A stretch of DNA of 38,487 bases from DATFLL01 sp035267785. GTDB taxonomy: Bacteria; Pseudomonadota; Gammaproteobacteria; DATFLL01. The DNA lies in assembly GCA_035267785.1 (NCBI GenBank), contig DATFLL010000126.1, positions 1-38,487 of the forward strand. The letters are read 5' to 3'. Below, piece by piece: positions 16,380-23,426 of this stretch. Under the pieces are notes generated by a model. The model made no database searches and was not told the DNA's origin. It saw only the letters and a list, made by a program, of their open reading frames with translations. The position numbers and the translations under genes were made by a program. Position 1 is the first letter of the stretch. Every line of letters begins with the position of its first letter.

Positions 16380-17897
16380 ATGTTGAGCTACCTGCAACTT
16401 TCACCCAAGAGCCCGGCGTCGCCGGCGCCCGCCCCGCGGCGGCGTCCGGGGGCGGTCGGCAGCGCGCGCGCGCAGGCGGCGCCTGCGCGCGGTGCCGGGG
16501 TGCGCAGCTCTCACCCGCTCGTTCGCGCCGACGAGAACGCGCGTCTGTTCGCCTACGAACAGCGCGTCAAGTCCGCGTTCGACGCTATCGTGCCTGCGCT
16601 CAAACGTATCTCCGCCTTGCAGCACGAGGAGGACTTCGAGGTCCGCGCCCAGCGTGTGGCCAGCGAGCGCCTCGGCTTCGAGCTCCCGGCGGAGATCCTG
16701 GCCGATGCCTGGGTCGAGCAGCTGGACATGCGGCGCCTGTTCGCCTGGTGCGTTTTCCAGACCTACCGGCGCCTGTGCGACGATTTCTTCACGACCGATC
16801 CGTTGGGGTCGCAGGACGAAGACGACTTCGAGGCGTTTCTCCAGGAGTGCGGTTTTCATACGCTGGACATCTCACCCTGTTCTGACGGACGCCTGGCCCA
16901 CGTCATACGTTTCGTCTTGCGCCTCCCCTATCGTGCCGTGCGCCGCAAGTCGTATGCCGGTGCGCTGTTCGACATCGACAACAGTTTGGAGAAGTGGACC
17001 GAGACCGAGTTGATGCGTTTTCGCGAGGGTCGGCCCAATACGGCGGACGCGCCGACACGCTACCTCAAGGCGGTGGTCTACCACTACAGCTCCGGAGACC
17101 CGGCCGCCGGTTGCGCGGCCCACGGCTCCGACGCCGAGGTCGCAGCGCGCGCCGGCCTGGACCGCCTGCACGGCTTCCAACAGGCGGTGCAGAACACCCA
17201 CTGCTGCGGCGCGTCCATCGACCTGCTGCTGATCGGCCTGGACACCGATGCCGACGCGATCCGGGTGCACGTAGCCGATGACGCCGGCACCATCGACCTC
17301 GATCGATACCTCGACGCCCGGGAGCTCTATGACGACACCGGGCGGATGTCGGGCGGTCAGGCGCAACAGCGTGTCGAGGCCTGGGTCGGCCAGGCCGCAC
17401 CGAATATGCCGCAGGGCATGCAGCGTCTCGTCGCTCGCTTGCTGGAACAGAACCTGTCGCAGATCGACTACGTGCGAACCTATCACGGGGAACGCTATCA
17501 GGACATCGGTCACGCCGAACGTTTCATCGCAGCGGGCAAGGGCTTCGAAGAAATACAGCTTCGCAACCTGACCTATTTCGCCTACCTCGATACCGTCGAG
17601 GAGGCCGTCGCCGACCTGGACGTGGGCGTGAAGATATTCACGGGGCTGAACGTCGCTCACGGGCTGCCGGTGCCGATCGTCGTGCGCTTCGACTACCAGG
17701 GACACGTCCCCGGCGCACGCGACCGCGCCGTGGAGCGTTGCCAGCGCGTGGCCCGGGCGATCACGGAACGTTATAACGATCTCATCGAAGGCGGCCTGCT
17801 GCATACATTGATGTTGGTGCGCGATTACGCATCCAACGGACGCATCGAGGTGTTGGGCTGTTCGGTTCACGGTGAGTCAACAGGGGAAGCGCACTGA
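16380..17897 (+). CDS. csoSCA: Carboxysomal carbonic anhydrase CsoSCA (CsoS3)
   Basis: A beta-class-related carbonic anhydrase of about 505 residues bound inside the shell; it dehydrates bicarbonate to CO2 for RuBisCO. Domain order is a disordered Pro/Arg-rich N-terminus (about 45 residues), a helical domain with LDMRRLFAWCVFQTYRRLCD, the catalytic domain, and a C-terminal pseudo-repeat domain. Zinc ligands fall in FHTLDISPCSDGRLAHVI (Cys), VVYHYSSGDPAAGCAAHGSD (His) and QNTHCCGASIDLLLIG (Cys). EEIQLRNLTYFAYLDTVEEA and VRFDYQGHVPGARDRAVERC are strongly conserved. ATG 16380 is preceded by GAGAG at suitable spacing; GTG 16353 would add nine basic residues and remains possible. The stop overlaps the csoS4A start (ATGA). 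Confidence 0.94.
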   Translation: MLSYLQLSPKSPASPAPAPRRRPGAVGSARAQAAPARGAGVRSSHPLVRADENARLFAYEQRVKSAFDAIVPALKRISALQHEEDFEVRAQRVASERLGFELPAEILADAWVEQLDMRRLFAWCVFQTYRRLCDDFFTTDPLGSQDEDDFEAFLQECGFHTLDISPCSDGRLAHVIRFVLRLPYRAVRRKSYAGALFDIDNSLEKWTETELMRFREGRPNTADAPTRYLKAVVYHYSSGDPAAGCAAHGSDAEVAARAGLDRLHGFQQAVQNTHCCGASIDLLLIGLDTDADAIRVHVADDAGTIDLDRYLDARELYDDTGRMSGGQAQQRVEAWVGQAAPNMPQGMQRLVARLLEQNLSQIDYVRTYHGERYQDIGHAERFIAAGKGFEEIQLRNLTYFAYLDTVEEAVADLDVGVKIFTGLNVAHGLPVPIVVRFDYQGHVPGARDRAVERCQRVARAITERYNDLIEGGLLHTLMLVRDYASNGRIEVLGCSVHGESTGEAH

Positions 17898-18154
17898 TGA
17901 AAATCTGTCAGGTCGAGCGGCCGTTGGTGGCCACCAACCGTATCCCGGGCCTGGAGCACAGGCACCTGCAGGTCGTGCGTGACGGCAGCGCGATGTTGGT
18001 AGCGGTGGATGCCGTCGGCTGCATCCCCGGCGATTGGGTGATCTGCGTTGGTAGCTCTGCCGCCCGCGAGGCCGCGGGCAGCAAGGAATACCCGAGTGAC
18101 CTGACCATTGTCGGCATCATCGACCACTGGCCTCCCGAGCAGGCCCAAGGCTGA
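17897..18154 (+). CDS. csoS4A: Carboxysome shell vertex protein CsoS4A (BMC-P)
   Basis: An 85-residue pentamer-forming shell protein (EutN/CcmL fold) that closes the icosahedral vertices. It begins MKICQVERPLVATNRIPGLE and has VAVDAVGCIPGDWVICVGSS-AAREAAG and DLTIVGIIDHW, the conserved BMC-P pattern. The ATG overlaps the csoSCA stop, indicating translational coupling. csoS4B follows after 10 bases. Confidence 0.97.
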   Translation: MKICQVERPLVATNRIPGLEHRHLQVVRDGSAMLVAVDAVGCIPGDWVICVGSSAAREAAGSKEYPSDLTIVGIIDHWPPEQAQG

Positions 18155-18164
18155 GGCAGCGCCG

Positions 18165-18482
18165 ATGGATATTCTCCAGGTCGAAGCGCCGTTGGTCTGC
18201 ACACGCCGGGTCGAGGGACTCAAACAGACCAGTCTGCGCGTATTGCGCGACGACGAGGGCAAGCGACATGTCGCGGTGGACCCGGTCGGGGCGCGCGAAG
18301 GCAACTGGGTCTTTACCGTCAGCGGTTCGGCCGCACGGTACGCCACGGGAGATTTCGATGTCCATACCGATCTAACCATCGGGGGCATCATCGATTACTG
18401 GGACGCGGAATCCGCTGCGCCGACGAATAACACCGGCGCAAGCGAATCAATGGGCAACGAGCAACGTGAGCAGGAGACATAA
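18165..18482 (+). CDS. csoS4B: Carboxysome shell vertex protein CsoS4B (BMC-P)
   Basis: A 105-residue paralogue of CsoS4A with MDILQVEAPLVCTRRVEGLK, VAVDPVGAREGNWVFTVSGS and DLTIGGIIDYWDAE. The BMC-P domain ends near residue 82. The last 23 residues are a polar tail (Asn, Gln, Glu, Ser) absent from CsoS4A. ATG 18165 aligns with the CsoS4A N-terminus; an in-frame ATG at 18108 lies inside csoS4A and is not used here. Pentamers of this type seal shell vertices and reduce CO2 leakage. Confidence 0.95.
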   Translation: MDILQVEAPLVCTRRVEGLKQTSLRVLRDDEGKRHVAVDPVGAREGNWVFTVSGSAARYATGDFDVHTDLTIGGIIDYWDAESAAPTNNTGASESMGNEQREQET

Positions 18483-18588
18483 ACCGGGAAAGACCAAGAC
18501 GCGCGGACTGCGGGCCGCGACCCTGCCCTGATGGGCAGTAATTGAAACACTGTACGTTTTTCTTACTTCCGACGATGGAGATACGACG
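18483..18588 (+). promoter_or_regulatory. csoS4B-csoS1 intergenic spacer with small hairpins
   Basis: The largest spacer in the early cso operon (106 bases). It holds CTGCCC-TGAT-GGGCAG (18523-18538) and, just before it, CGCGG/CCGCG (18502-18519). No T-run follows, so partial attenuation, RNA processing or an internal start that raises csoS1 expression are all possible. I see no convincing promoter. GGAG about 8 bases before ATG 18589 serves as ribosome-binding site. Confidence 0.35.
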
Positions 18589-18897
18589 ATGGCAAATGAC
18601 AACTACGGTATCGCTTTGGGCATGATCGAGACCCGCGGGCTGGTTCCTGCGATCGAAGCGGCGGATGCGATGACCAAGGCCGCTGAGGTGCGTCTGATCG
18701 GGCGCGAGTTCGTGGGCGGCGGTTACGTGACTGTCCTGGTGCGTGGCGAGACGGGCGCGGTCAACGCCGCGGTACGTGCCGGCGCCGATGCCTGCGAGCG
18801 TGTGGGTGACGGTCTTGTGGCGGCGCACATCATTGCCCGTCCGCACCGCGAAGTCGAACCGGTCCTGCCGGCCGGTGGCGACCGTTCCGCCGCATAA
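18589..18897 (+). CDS. csoS1: Carboxysome major shell hexamer protein CsoS1, first copy (BMC-H)
   Basis: A 102-residue BMC-domain protein that tiles the shell facets as hexamers. It has GIALGMIETRGLVPAIEAAD, AMTKAAEVRLIGREFVGGGY and VTVLVRGETGAVNAAVRAGA. The pore loop contains FVGGGY. It is almost identical to the second copy over the first 93 residues and differs only at the C-terminus (PAGGDRSAA). The stop codon lies in a hairpin loop (18883-18905). Which copy corresponds to csoS1A, B or C of Halothiobacillus cannot be decided by eye. Confidence 0.96.
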   Translation: MANDNYGIALGMIETRGLVPAIEAADAMTKAAEVRLIGREFVGGGYVTVLVRGETGAVNAAVRAGADACERVGDGLVAAHIIARPHREVEPVLPAGGDRSAA

Positions 18898-18905
18898 GCG
18901 GAACG
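18883..18905 (+). promoter_or_regulatory. Hairpin enclosing the stop codon of the first csoS1
   Basis: CGTTCCGC (18883-18890) is perfectly complementary to GCGGAACG (18898-18905); the 7-base loop CGCATAA contains the TAA stop. No T-run follows. It resembles the hairpins at the cbbL stop and at the second csoS1 stop. Confidence 0.55.
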
Positions 18906-18948
18906 ATCGCATTGTTTCACACTGAATAGTCAATAGGAGAGTTCAGCC

Positions 18949-19269
18949 ATGGCCAACGATACCTACGGTATTGCGCTCGGCATGATCGAAACCCGAGGTC
19001 TGGTGCCCGCCATCGAAGCGGCGGATGCCATGACCAAGGCTGCCGAGGTGCGTCTGACCGGACGCGAGTTCGTCGGCGGCGGTTACGTGACCGTGCTCGT
19101 GCGCGGAGAGACCGGTGCGGTCAACGCGGCCGTGCGTGCCGGCGCCGACGCGTGCGAGCGCGTCGGCGACGGTCTGGTGGCGGCGCACATCATCGCCCGT
19201 CCCCACCGCGAAGTCGAACCGGTGGTCGGGAGTGACAGCGCCAAGGCCGGCGGTGCCGCGCGCAGCTGA
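18949..19269 (+). CDS. csoS1: Carboxysome major shell hexamer protein CsoS1, second copy (BMC-H)
   Basis: A 106-residue tandem paralogue of the preceding gene. Within the BMC domain the two proteins differ at only a couple of positions (for example Thr for Ile in VRLTGREFVGGGY); their tails differ. The start has a TAGGAGAG ribosome-binding site. Near-identical tandem copies provide high dosage of the facet hexamer. Only two BMC-H copies are present here, against three in the Halothiobacillus neapolitanus operon. Its stop codon is also enclosed by a strong hairpin. Confidence 0.96.
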   Translation: MANDTYGIALGMIETRGLVPAIEAADAMTKAAEVRLTGREFVGGGYVTVLVRGETGAVNAAVRAGADACERVGDGLVAAHIIARPHREVEPVVGSDSAKAGGAARS

Positions 19270-19279
19270 GCGCGGCGCC
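19252..19279 (+). promoter_or_regulatory. Hairpin enclosing the stop codon of the second csoS1
   Basis: GGTGCCGCGC (19252-19261) pairs with GCGCGGCGCC (19270-19279) over 10 bp with one wobble; the 8-base loop contains the TGA stop. No T-run follows, so it is unlikely to be a simple terminator. It could set an mRNA 3' boundary between abundant shell proteins and the low-abundance downstream factors. Confidence 0.55.
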
Positions 19280-19309
19280 GGCTAACGCGCCACTGACGCA
19301 CATGTCGAC

Positions 19310-19789
19310 ATGATGCACCGATCTTCGGACCAACGGGTCCTTGGCTATCTTGGCCGGGCACTGAGCCTTGAGCTCAGCGCGGTTCAGCAGTACAGCACCC
19401 AGGCGAGGCTGGTTGCCGCCTGGGGACTGAACGAACCGGCCGCACGCCTGTCCGCCGAAGCCACGGAGGAGATGGGGCACGTCGACCGCGTCATTTCGCG
19501 CATGCTCGCATTGGGCGTCGCGCCCAACGCATCGCAGCTGCGCCCGGTCGGTCTCGGAGCCGATCTGCAGTCCTTGCTGCGCCAGGACCAGGCACTTGAG
19601 CGGGAACTCGTCACTCTTTACGGCGACGCCGTCCGGTACTGTGCACGGCAGGGTGACCACGAGAGCCGCCTGTTTTTCGAGGCGCTGCTGGAGGAGGAAA
19701 AGGCCCATGGGCGAGAACTCGCTCATTGGTTGGAGCAGCTGGAGCAGCCCGGTGCGGGTGCCACTGGAACACGAGGCGCCAACTTCTGA
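19310..19789 (+). CDS. Carboxysome-operon bacterioferritin-like protein
   Basis: A 159-residue four-helix-bundle protein of the ferritin/bacterioferritin type. The N-terminal half has LSLELSAVQQYSTQARLVAA and EEMGHVDRVISRML, an E..EEMGH-like pair of di-iron ligands. The C-terminal half has FFEALLEEEKAHGRELAHWL, with the second EE..H ligand set. Such genes are conserved next to alpha-carboxysome operons; their role (iron or redox handling during assembly) is not settled. It lies between csoS1 and acRAF in the same direction. ATG 19310 is followed by a second in-frame ATG; the ribosome-binding site is weak. Confidence 0.88.
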   Translation: MMHRSSDQRVLGYLGRALSLELSAVQQYSTQARLVAAWGLNEPAARLSAEATEEMGHVDRVISRMLALGVAPNASQLRPVGLGADLQSLLRQDQALERELVTLYGDAVRYCARQGDHESRLFFEALLEEEKAHGRELAHWLEQLEQPGAGATGTRGANF

Positions 19790-19802
19790 GAGAAGAAACG
19801 CG

Positions 19803-20066
19803 ATGAGCAACCAATGGCAAGAGCGCAAAAGACCCAACCGGCTGGAGCGTCGCTACGACTTTCCGGACTATGCGACGTTGCGCGACTTTCTCGACCGCGC
19901 CGCGGACCTGTCCGAGAGCGTCGGCTATTACCCGGACATGGGTTTTGGTCGGGATTACGTGAACGTCACGATCCATGTCGAAGAAGGGGCCGAGGAGCTG
20001 AGTGCGGCACAACGTCGATTCGCCGAACGCCTCGATGAACTGTACGGCAGCGGCGGAACCAGCTGA
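19803..20066 (+). CDS. Alpha-carboxysome RuBisCO assembly factor acRAF
   Basis: An 87-residue protein with the pterin-4a-carbinolamine dehydratase fold: RRYDFPDYATLRDFLDRAAD, YYPDMGFGRDYVNVTIHVEE and LSAAQRRFAERLDELYG. Family members beside cso operons are known as acRAF, a chaperone that promotes form IA RuBisCO assembly rather than pterin chemistry. The classical dehydratase pattern of clustered histidines is missing, consistent with that. The start has an AGAGAAG-like ribosome-binding site and follows the bacterioferritin-like gene by 13 bases. Confidence 0.9.
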   Translation: MSNQWQERKRPNRLERRYDFPDYATLRDFLDRAADLSESVGYYPDMGFGRDYVNVTIHVEEGAEELSAAQRRFAERLDELYGSGGTS

Positions 20067-20077
20067 GGTCAGCCGCC

Positions 20078-20704
20078 ATGGCCGTCATTGCACTGGTCGG
20101 AAACAAGGGAGGCGCGGGCAAGACCACCCTCGCCGTTAACCTGGCGACCGTGCTGGCGTGCGAAGGGGCCACGGTCTTACTGGACGCCGACCCGCAGGGC
20201 TCGGCGCTTCAGTGGCAGCGCATCGGCGGGCGGGAGACCGACCCGACGGTCGTCGACAGCGCGGACGATCTCGCCGACGCCTTTGCGCGAACGGCCCGGC
20301 GCCATGACCACGTGGTGATCGACTGTCCGCCTTCGGTCCACGCGACGCAGACTCACGCTGCACTCGAGCTCGCCGATCTCGCGCTCATTCCGGTCCAGCC
20401 TTCGCCGCTCGACCTGTGGGCGACGGTGCATATCGAAAACGCCGTCGACCGCGCGCGCGGTACTAACCCGAGGCTCGGCGCGATGCTGGTCATCAACCAG
20501 CTCGAGCCGCGCACCCGGCTCTCGCGCCTGATGCGCGAAGCGCTCGCCGAGCTCGACGTCTCTGCGGCGCGCACGGCGATTCGGCGCCGGGCCGTGTTTC
20601 GCGCCAGCGTGCTGGAAGGCAAGAGCGTGCTGGATATGGGCCGCAGTGGCGCCGCCGCTGCCGAAGAGATTCGCAGCCTGATCAATGAGGTAGTCAGACT
20701 ATGA
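20078..20704 (+). CDS. mcdA: Carboxysome-positioning ParA-type ATPase McdA
   Basis: A 208-residue ParA/MinD-type ATPase. It opens MAVIALVGNKGGAGKTTLAV with the deviant Walker A KGGAGKTT at residues 10-17. VLLDADPQGSALQWQRI (Walker A') and HDHVVIDCPPSVHA (Walker B) follow. The ATP-bound dimer binds nucleoid DNA non-specifically. Its partner McdB, encoded immediately downstream with an ATGA overlap, stimulates it on carboxysomes, spreading them along the nucleoid. Position in the cso operon and the small McdB partner identify it as McdA rather than a plasmid or chromosome ParA. Confidence 0.93.
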   Translation: MAVIALVGNKGGAGKTTLAVNLATVLACEGATVLLDADPQGSALQWQRIGGRETDPTVVDSADDLADAFARTARRHDHVVIDCPPSVHATQTHAALELADLALIPVQPSPLDLWATVHIENAVDRARGTNPRLGAMLVINQLEPRTRLSRLMREALAELDVSAARTAIRRRAVFRASVLEGKSVLDMGRSGAAAAEEIRSLINEVVRL

Positions 20705-20925
20705 GCACCAACGACAAGACCGGCGAAAAGCTGCTCGCCTCCATGCGCAAGACCAAGGCGGACGCCGCCGACAAGAACGCCGCCTCCCAGGCAGAGTCGC
20801 AGCCGCCGCAGAAAAAGCAATCCAAACCGCAGCCCAAGAAGAAAGCGGAACCCAGGGGTGCGCAGGGCGGCGCCAAGCGCGGCAGCGATCCGTACCAAAG
20901 CGGGCGCCGTGTGTGGCCCGACTGA
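20701..20925 (+). CDS. mcdB: Carboxysome-positioning adaptor McdB (alpha type)
   Basis: A 74-residue, highly charged and disordered protein: a Lys/Ala N-terminal helix (KLLASMRKTKADAADKN), a Gln/Pro/Lys-rich middle and a C-terminal DPYQSGRRVWPD. The conserved near-terminal Trp is typical of alpha-McdB. It overlaps mcdA by four bases. McdB loads on carboxysomes and directs McdA gradients. Its low complexity makes sequence-only identification weaker, but context is strong. Confidence 0.88.
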   Translation: MSTNDKTGEKLLASMRKTKADAADKNAASQAESQPPQKKQSKPQPKKKAEPRGAQGGAKRGSDPYQSGRRVWPD

Positions 20926-20980
20926 GGACCGCCCGACCGAGGAAATCGGGGTAGACCGTGACCTGTGAAGGGGTGGATAC

Positions 20981-22666
20981 ATGACGATGGAACAGCTCAT
21001 TGTGGTCGTTGTGGCCTTGCCGCTCGTGTCGGCGGCGTCGATACAATTGTTTTCGACGGCGCTTGGCCGGCGCGCCGCCCGGCTGAGCGTCACCGCGCTG
21101 CTCCTGACATTCGTATTGGCCGTCGTCCTGCTGGTGACCTCCCTCGTGCGAGGCGGGTCCGGGCAAATCACCCTCGCCGGCTCCTGGGGTATTCTGCTGT
21201 TCGACCCGCTGAGCTCGCTCATGGCTGCGGTCATTGCCGGCATCAGTCTGATCGTGCACATCTACTCAGTGCGCTATATGGCCGAGGAAGCCGGCTATGC
21301 CCGATTCTTCGTCCTGCTCGATGTCATGACCGCCACGCTGCTGCTCATGGTGGCCGCCGGCGACCTGATCACCTTATTGATCGCATGGCACCTGGTCGGG
21401 TTCCTGCTCTATTTTCTCCTCGGCCACGACAGCCGCAGCCAGACGGCACACCGCTATGCCTTCTGGACACTCATCACCTATCGTCTCGGCGACCTGCCTT
21501 TGCTGCTTGCCGCCGGCTTCCTCTATCACGCCTATGGTACCTGGTCGCTGACCGAAATCTTCGCGCGCCTCGGTAGCGGACCGGCAATGCATAGCGTCCT
21601 GGGGCTGTCCCTGCCCGGCTTGGTCGCCGGGCTCGTTGCACTCGCCGCCTTCGCGCGCTCGGCGCAGTTTCTGCTGCATACGTGGCTGCCCTACACCATG
21701 GCAGGGCCGACACCCGTGTCGGCCCTGATGCATGCGGGAATCGTCAACGCGGGCGGGTTCTTGATCAACCGTTTCGCGCCCGTCTTCGTCCACACCGAGG
21801 GTGTGCTGCCCTGGGTATTCATCGTCGGTTTGATCACGGCACTGATTGGCTCGACGCTCATGCTGACCCAGAACGACATCAAGAAGTCCTTGGGCTACTC
21901 TACGATGGGACAGATGGGTTTCATGATCATGGAGTGCGGTGTGGGCGCCTTTTCCCTGGCGATCTTCCACCTCATCTCGCATGGTCTATTCAAGGGTACT
22001 CTGTTCCTGGGGGCCGGCGGTGTCATCCATGCCGCACGCGAGGACGACGGGGTGCCCAAAGACTCGCTCTACACCTTTGTCGTGGAAAAGCGCCCGGCCC
22101 GGACTCGCAGGCCGTGGCTGCTGATGGCGGCGATCACGCTGGCCGTGCCGGTGACCATCCTGGTCGTTGCACACTCGCTGGTCTCTCCCGATTTCTTCCA
22201 GGAACAAGGCGCGATCGTCCTGCTGTTCTTCGGCTGGGTCACCGGCGCACAATTGATCTTCGCCACCTACCGTATGCGCGCGGGTAATCTCTGGCGCCTG
22301 GTAATGCTGAGCATCTTCTCTTTCGCGGTGGTGATCGTCGGCTACACGCTCATCAGCCATGCCTTTGACGTGTTCCTGTACCCCGATGCGGCGTTCCGCG
22401 AGCAGATCTACGCGGCGGCCAATATCAACGTCCTGCGATTCGATATTCTGGTCGGCGTGATTACCGGACTGATCGTGGCCGGTTGGCTGATGACCTACTA
22501 CGCCGAGCAGAACGGCCGCCGCCGCGGCGACCAACCCGGCCGCCTTTGGTTGGCGTTCTACGCACTGGTCTCGCGCGAGTTCTATCTGACCGATCTCTAT
22601 ACGCGCCTCGCGCGGGCCCTGGTGGCGGGCGCCACTCGGCTGAACATCTGGCTGAGGTGGGTGTGA
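20981..22666 (+). CDS. dabB: Inorganic carbon accumulation membrane subunit DabB (NuoL-like)
   Basis: A 561-residue polytopic protein of the Na+/H+ antiporter (Mrp/NuoL) superfamily, with about 13-14 transmembrane segments. It has MAEEAGYARFFVLLDVMTAT, FLLHTWLPYTMAGPTPVSAL with the family's HAGIVNAGG motif after it, and IKKSLGYSTMGQMGFMIMEC. In DAB complexes this subunit partners the cytoplasmic zinc protein DabA; together they drive energy-coupled hydration of CO2 to bicarbonate in the cytosol. ATG 20981 follows GAAGGGGTGG; ATG 20987 is an alternative. The next gene starts one base after its stop. Confidence 0.93.
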   Translation: MTMEQLIVVVVALPLVSAASIQLFSTALGRRAARLSVTALLLTFVLAVVLLVTSLVRGGSGQITLAGSWGILLFDPLSSLMAAVIAGISLIVHIYSVRYMAEEAGYARFFVLLDVMTATLLLMVAAGDLITLLIAWHLVGFLLYFLLGHDSRSQTAHRYAFWTLITYRLGDLPLLLAAGFLYHAYGTWSLTEIFARLGSGPAMHSVLGLSLPGLVAGLVALAAFARSAQFLLHTWLPYTMAGPTPVSALMHAGIVNAGGFLINRFAPVFVHTEGVLPWVFIVGLITALIGSTLMLTQNDIKKSLGYSTMGQMGFMIMECGVGAFSLAIFHLISHGLFKGTLFLGAGGVIHAAREDDGVPKDSLYTFVVEKRPARTRRPWLLMAAITLAVPVTILVVAHSLVSPDFFQEQGAIVLLFFGWVTGAQLIFATYRMRAGNLWRLVMLSIFSFAVVIVGYTLISHAFDVFLYPDAAFREQIYAAANINVLRFDILVGVITGLIVAGWLMTYYAEQNGRRRGDQPGRLWLAFYALVSREFYLTDLYTRLARALVAGATRLNIWLRWV

Positions 22667-22667
22667 G

Positions 22668-23426
22668 ATGAGTGACGCGACCTATTGGCTGGGCGGCCTC
22701 TTTTTGCCGGTGTTCCCGCTGAGCATGGCGTTCAATGCCGTTTTCGCACGCGTGCGCAATGCGACCCTGCGTTCCGCTCTCCTGCTGGCCTGGCCCCAAA
22801 TGGGGTTGGCTATGGTATTGGCGGCCCATCGGCCCGTCCCCGGCTGGCTCCTGGCGTTGGCCCTGTTCACCTCCGCGCTTTACGCCTTCCGGGCCATCGG
22901 TCTGCGCGATGTGGGACAGTGGGTCGGCTACCTGGCGACCTCAGGGTGGGCACTGCTGTGGATTGCCGTGGCGAATCGCACTTCGGCGGACCTGCTTCAC
23001 CTGTACGCCCTTGCCTTCAGCGTTCCCCTGGTGCTGCTTGCGCTGCTTGGCGCTCGCCTGGAAGAGCATTTCGGTGCGGCCTATATCGGACTTTACGGCG
23101 GGTTGGCGCAGATGGTGCCCCGCATGGCCGGCGTGCTGGTATGCGTCGTCCTCGCGGCTGTCGCGACGCCGCTGTCGCCGAGCTTCTTCGCAATGCTGGC
23201 GACGGTCGTCACCATCACGCCCACCGCCCCATGGGCCGCGCTTGCACTCCTGGGAACGTGGCTGCTGTGGAGTTGGGCCGGTGTGCGCCTGCTTCAGGGA
23301 CTGGTCGTGGGCCCGGTTGACGGTGTTAAGGCGCCTGACCTCGGCCTGGCTTCGACCTGGGCCTATGCGGCGGTGCTTCTGGTCTTGGTTGGCAGTGGCT
23401 TCTATCTCGCCGGAGGTGCGCTATGA
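22668..23426 (+). CDS. NuoM-like small membrane protein between dabB and dabA
   Basis: A 252-residue protein, almost entirely hydrophobic, with about seven predicted membrane helices. It begins SDATYWLGGLFLPVFPLSMA. The stretch GGLAQMVPRMAGVLVCVVLA followed by ATPLSPSFFAML resembles the late helices of NuoM/MrpD antiporter subunits. The usual polar and charged residues there appear replaced, so it looks like a shortened, degenerate antiporter-like subunit. It is tightly packed, one base after dabB and overlapping dabA by four bases. A third subunit of the DAB complex is the natural inference. I do not know an established name for it. Confidence 0.85.
   Translation: MSDATYWLGGLFLPVFPLSMAFNAVFARVRNATLRSALLLAWPQMGLAMVLAAHRPVPGWLLALALFTSALYAFRAIGLRDVGQWVGYLATSGWALLWIAVANRTSADLLHLYALAFSVPLVLLALLGARLEEHFGAAYIGLYGGLAQMVPRMAGVLVCVVLAAVATPLSPSFFAMLATVVTITPTAPWAALALLGTWLLWSWAGVRLLQGLVVGPVDGVKAPDLGLASTWAYAAVLLVLVGSGFYLAGGAL

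Noticed and set aside
14457..16397. A 646-codon minus-strand open frame opposite csoS2
   Set aside because: It arises from the repetitive GC-rich csoS2 sequence; its apparent repeats are the reverse of CsoS2 repeats.
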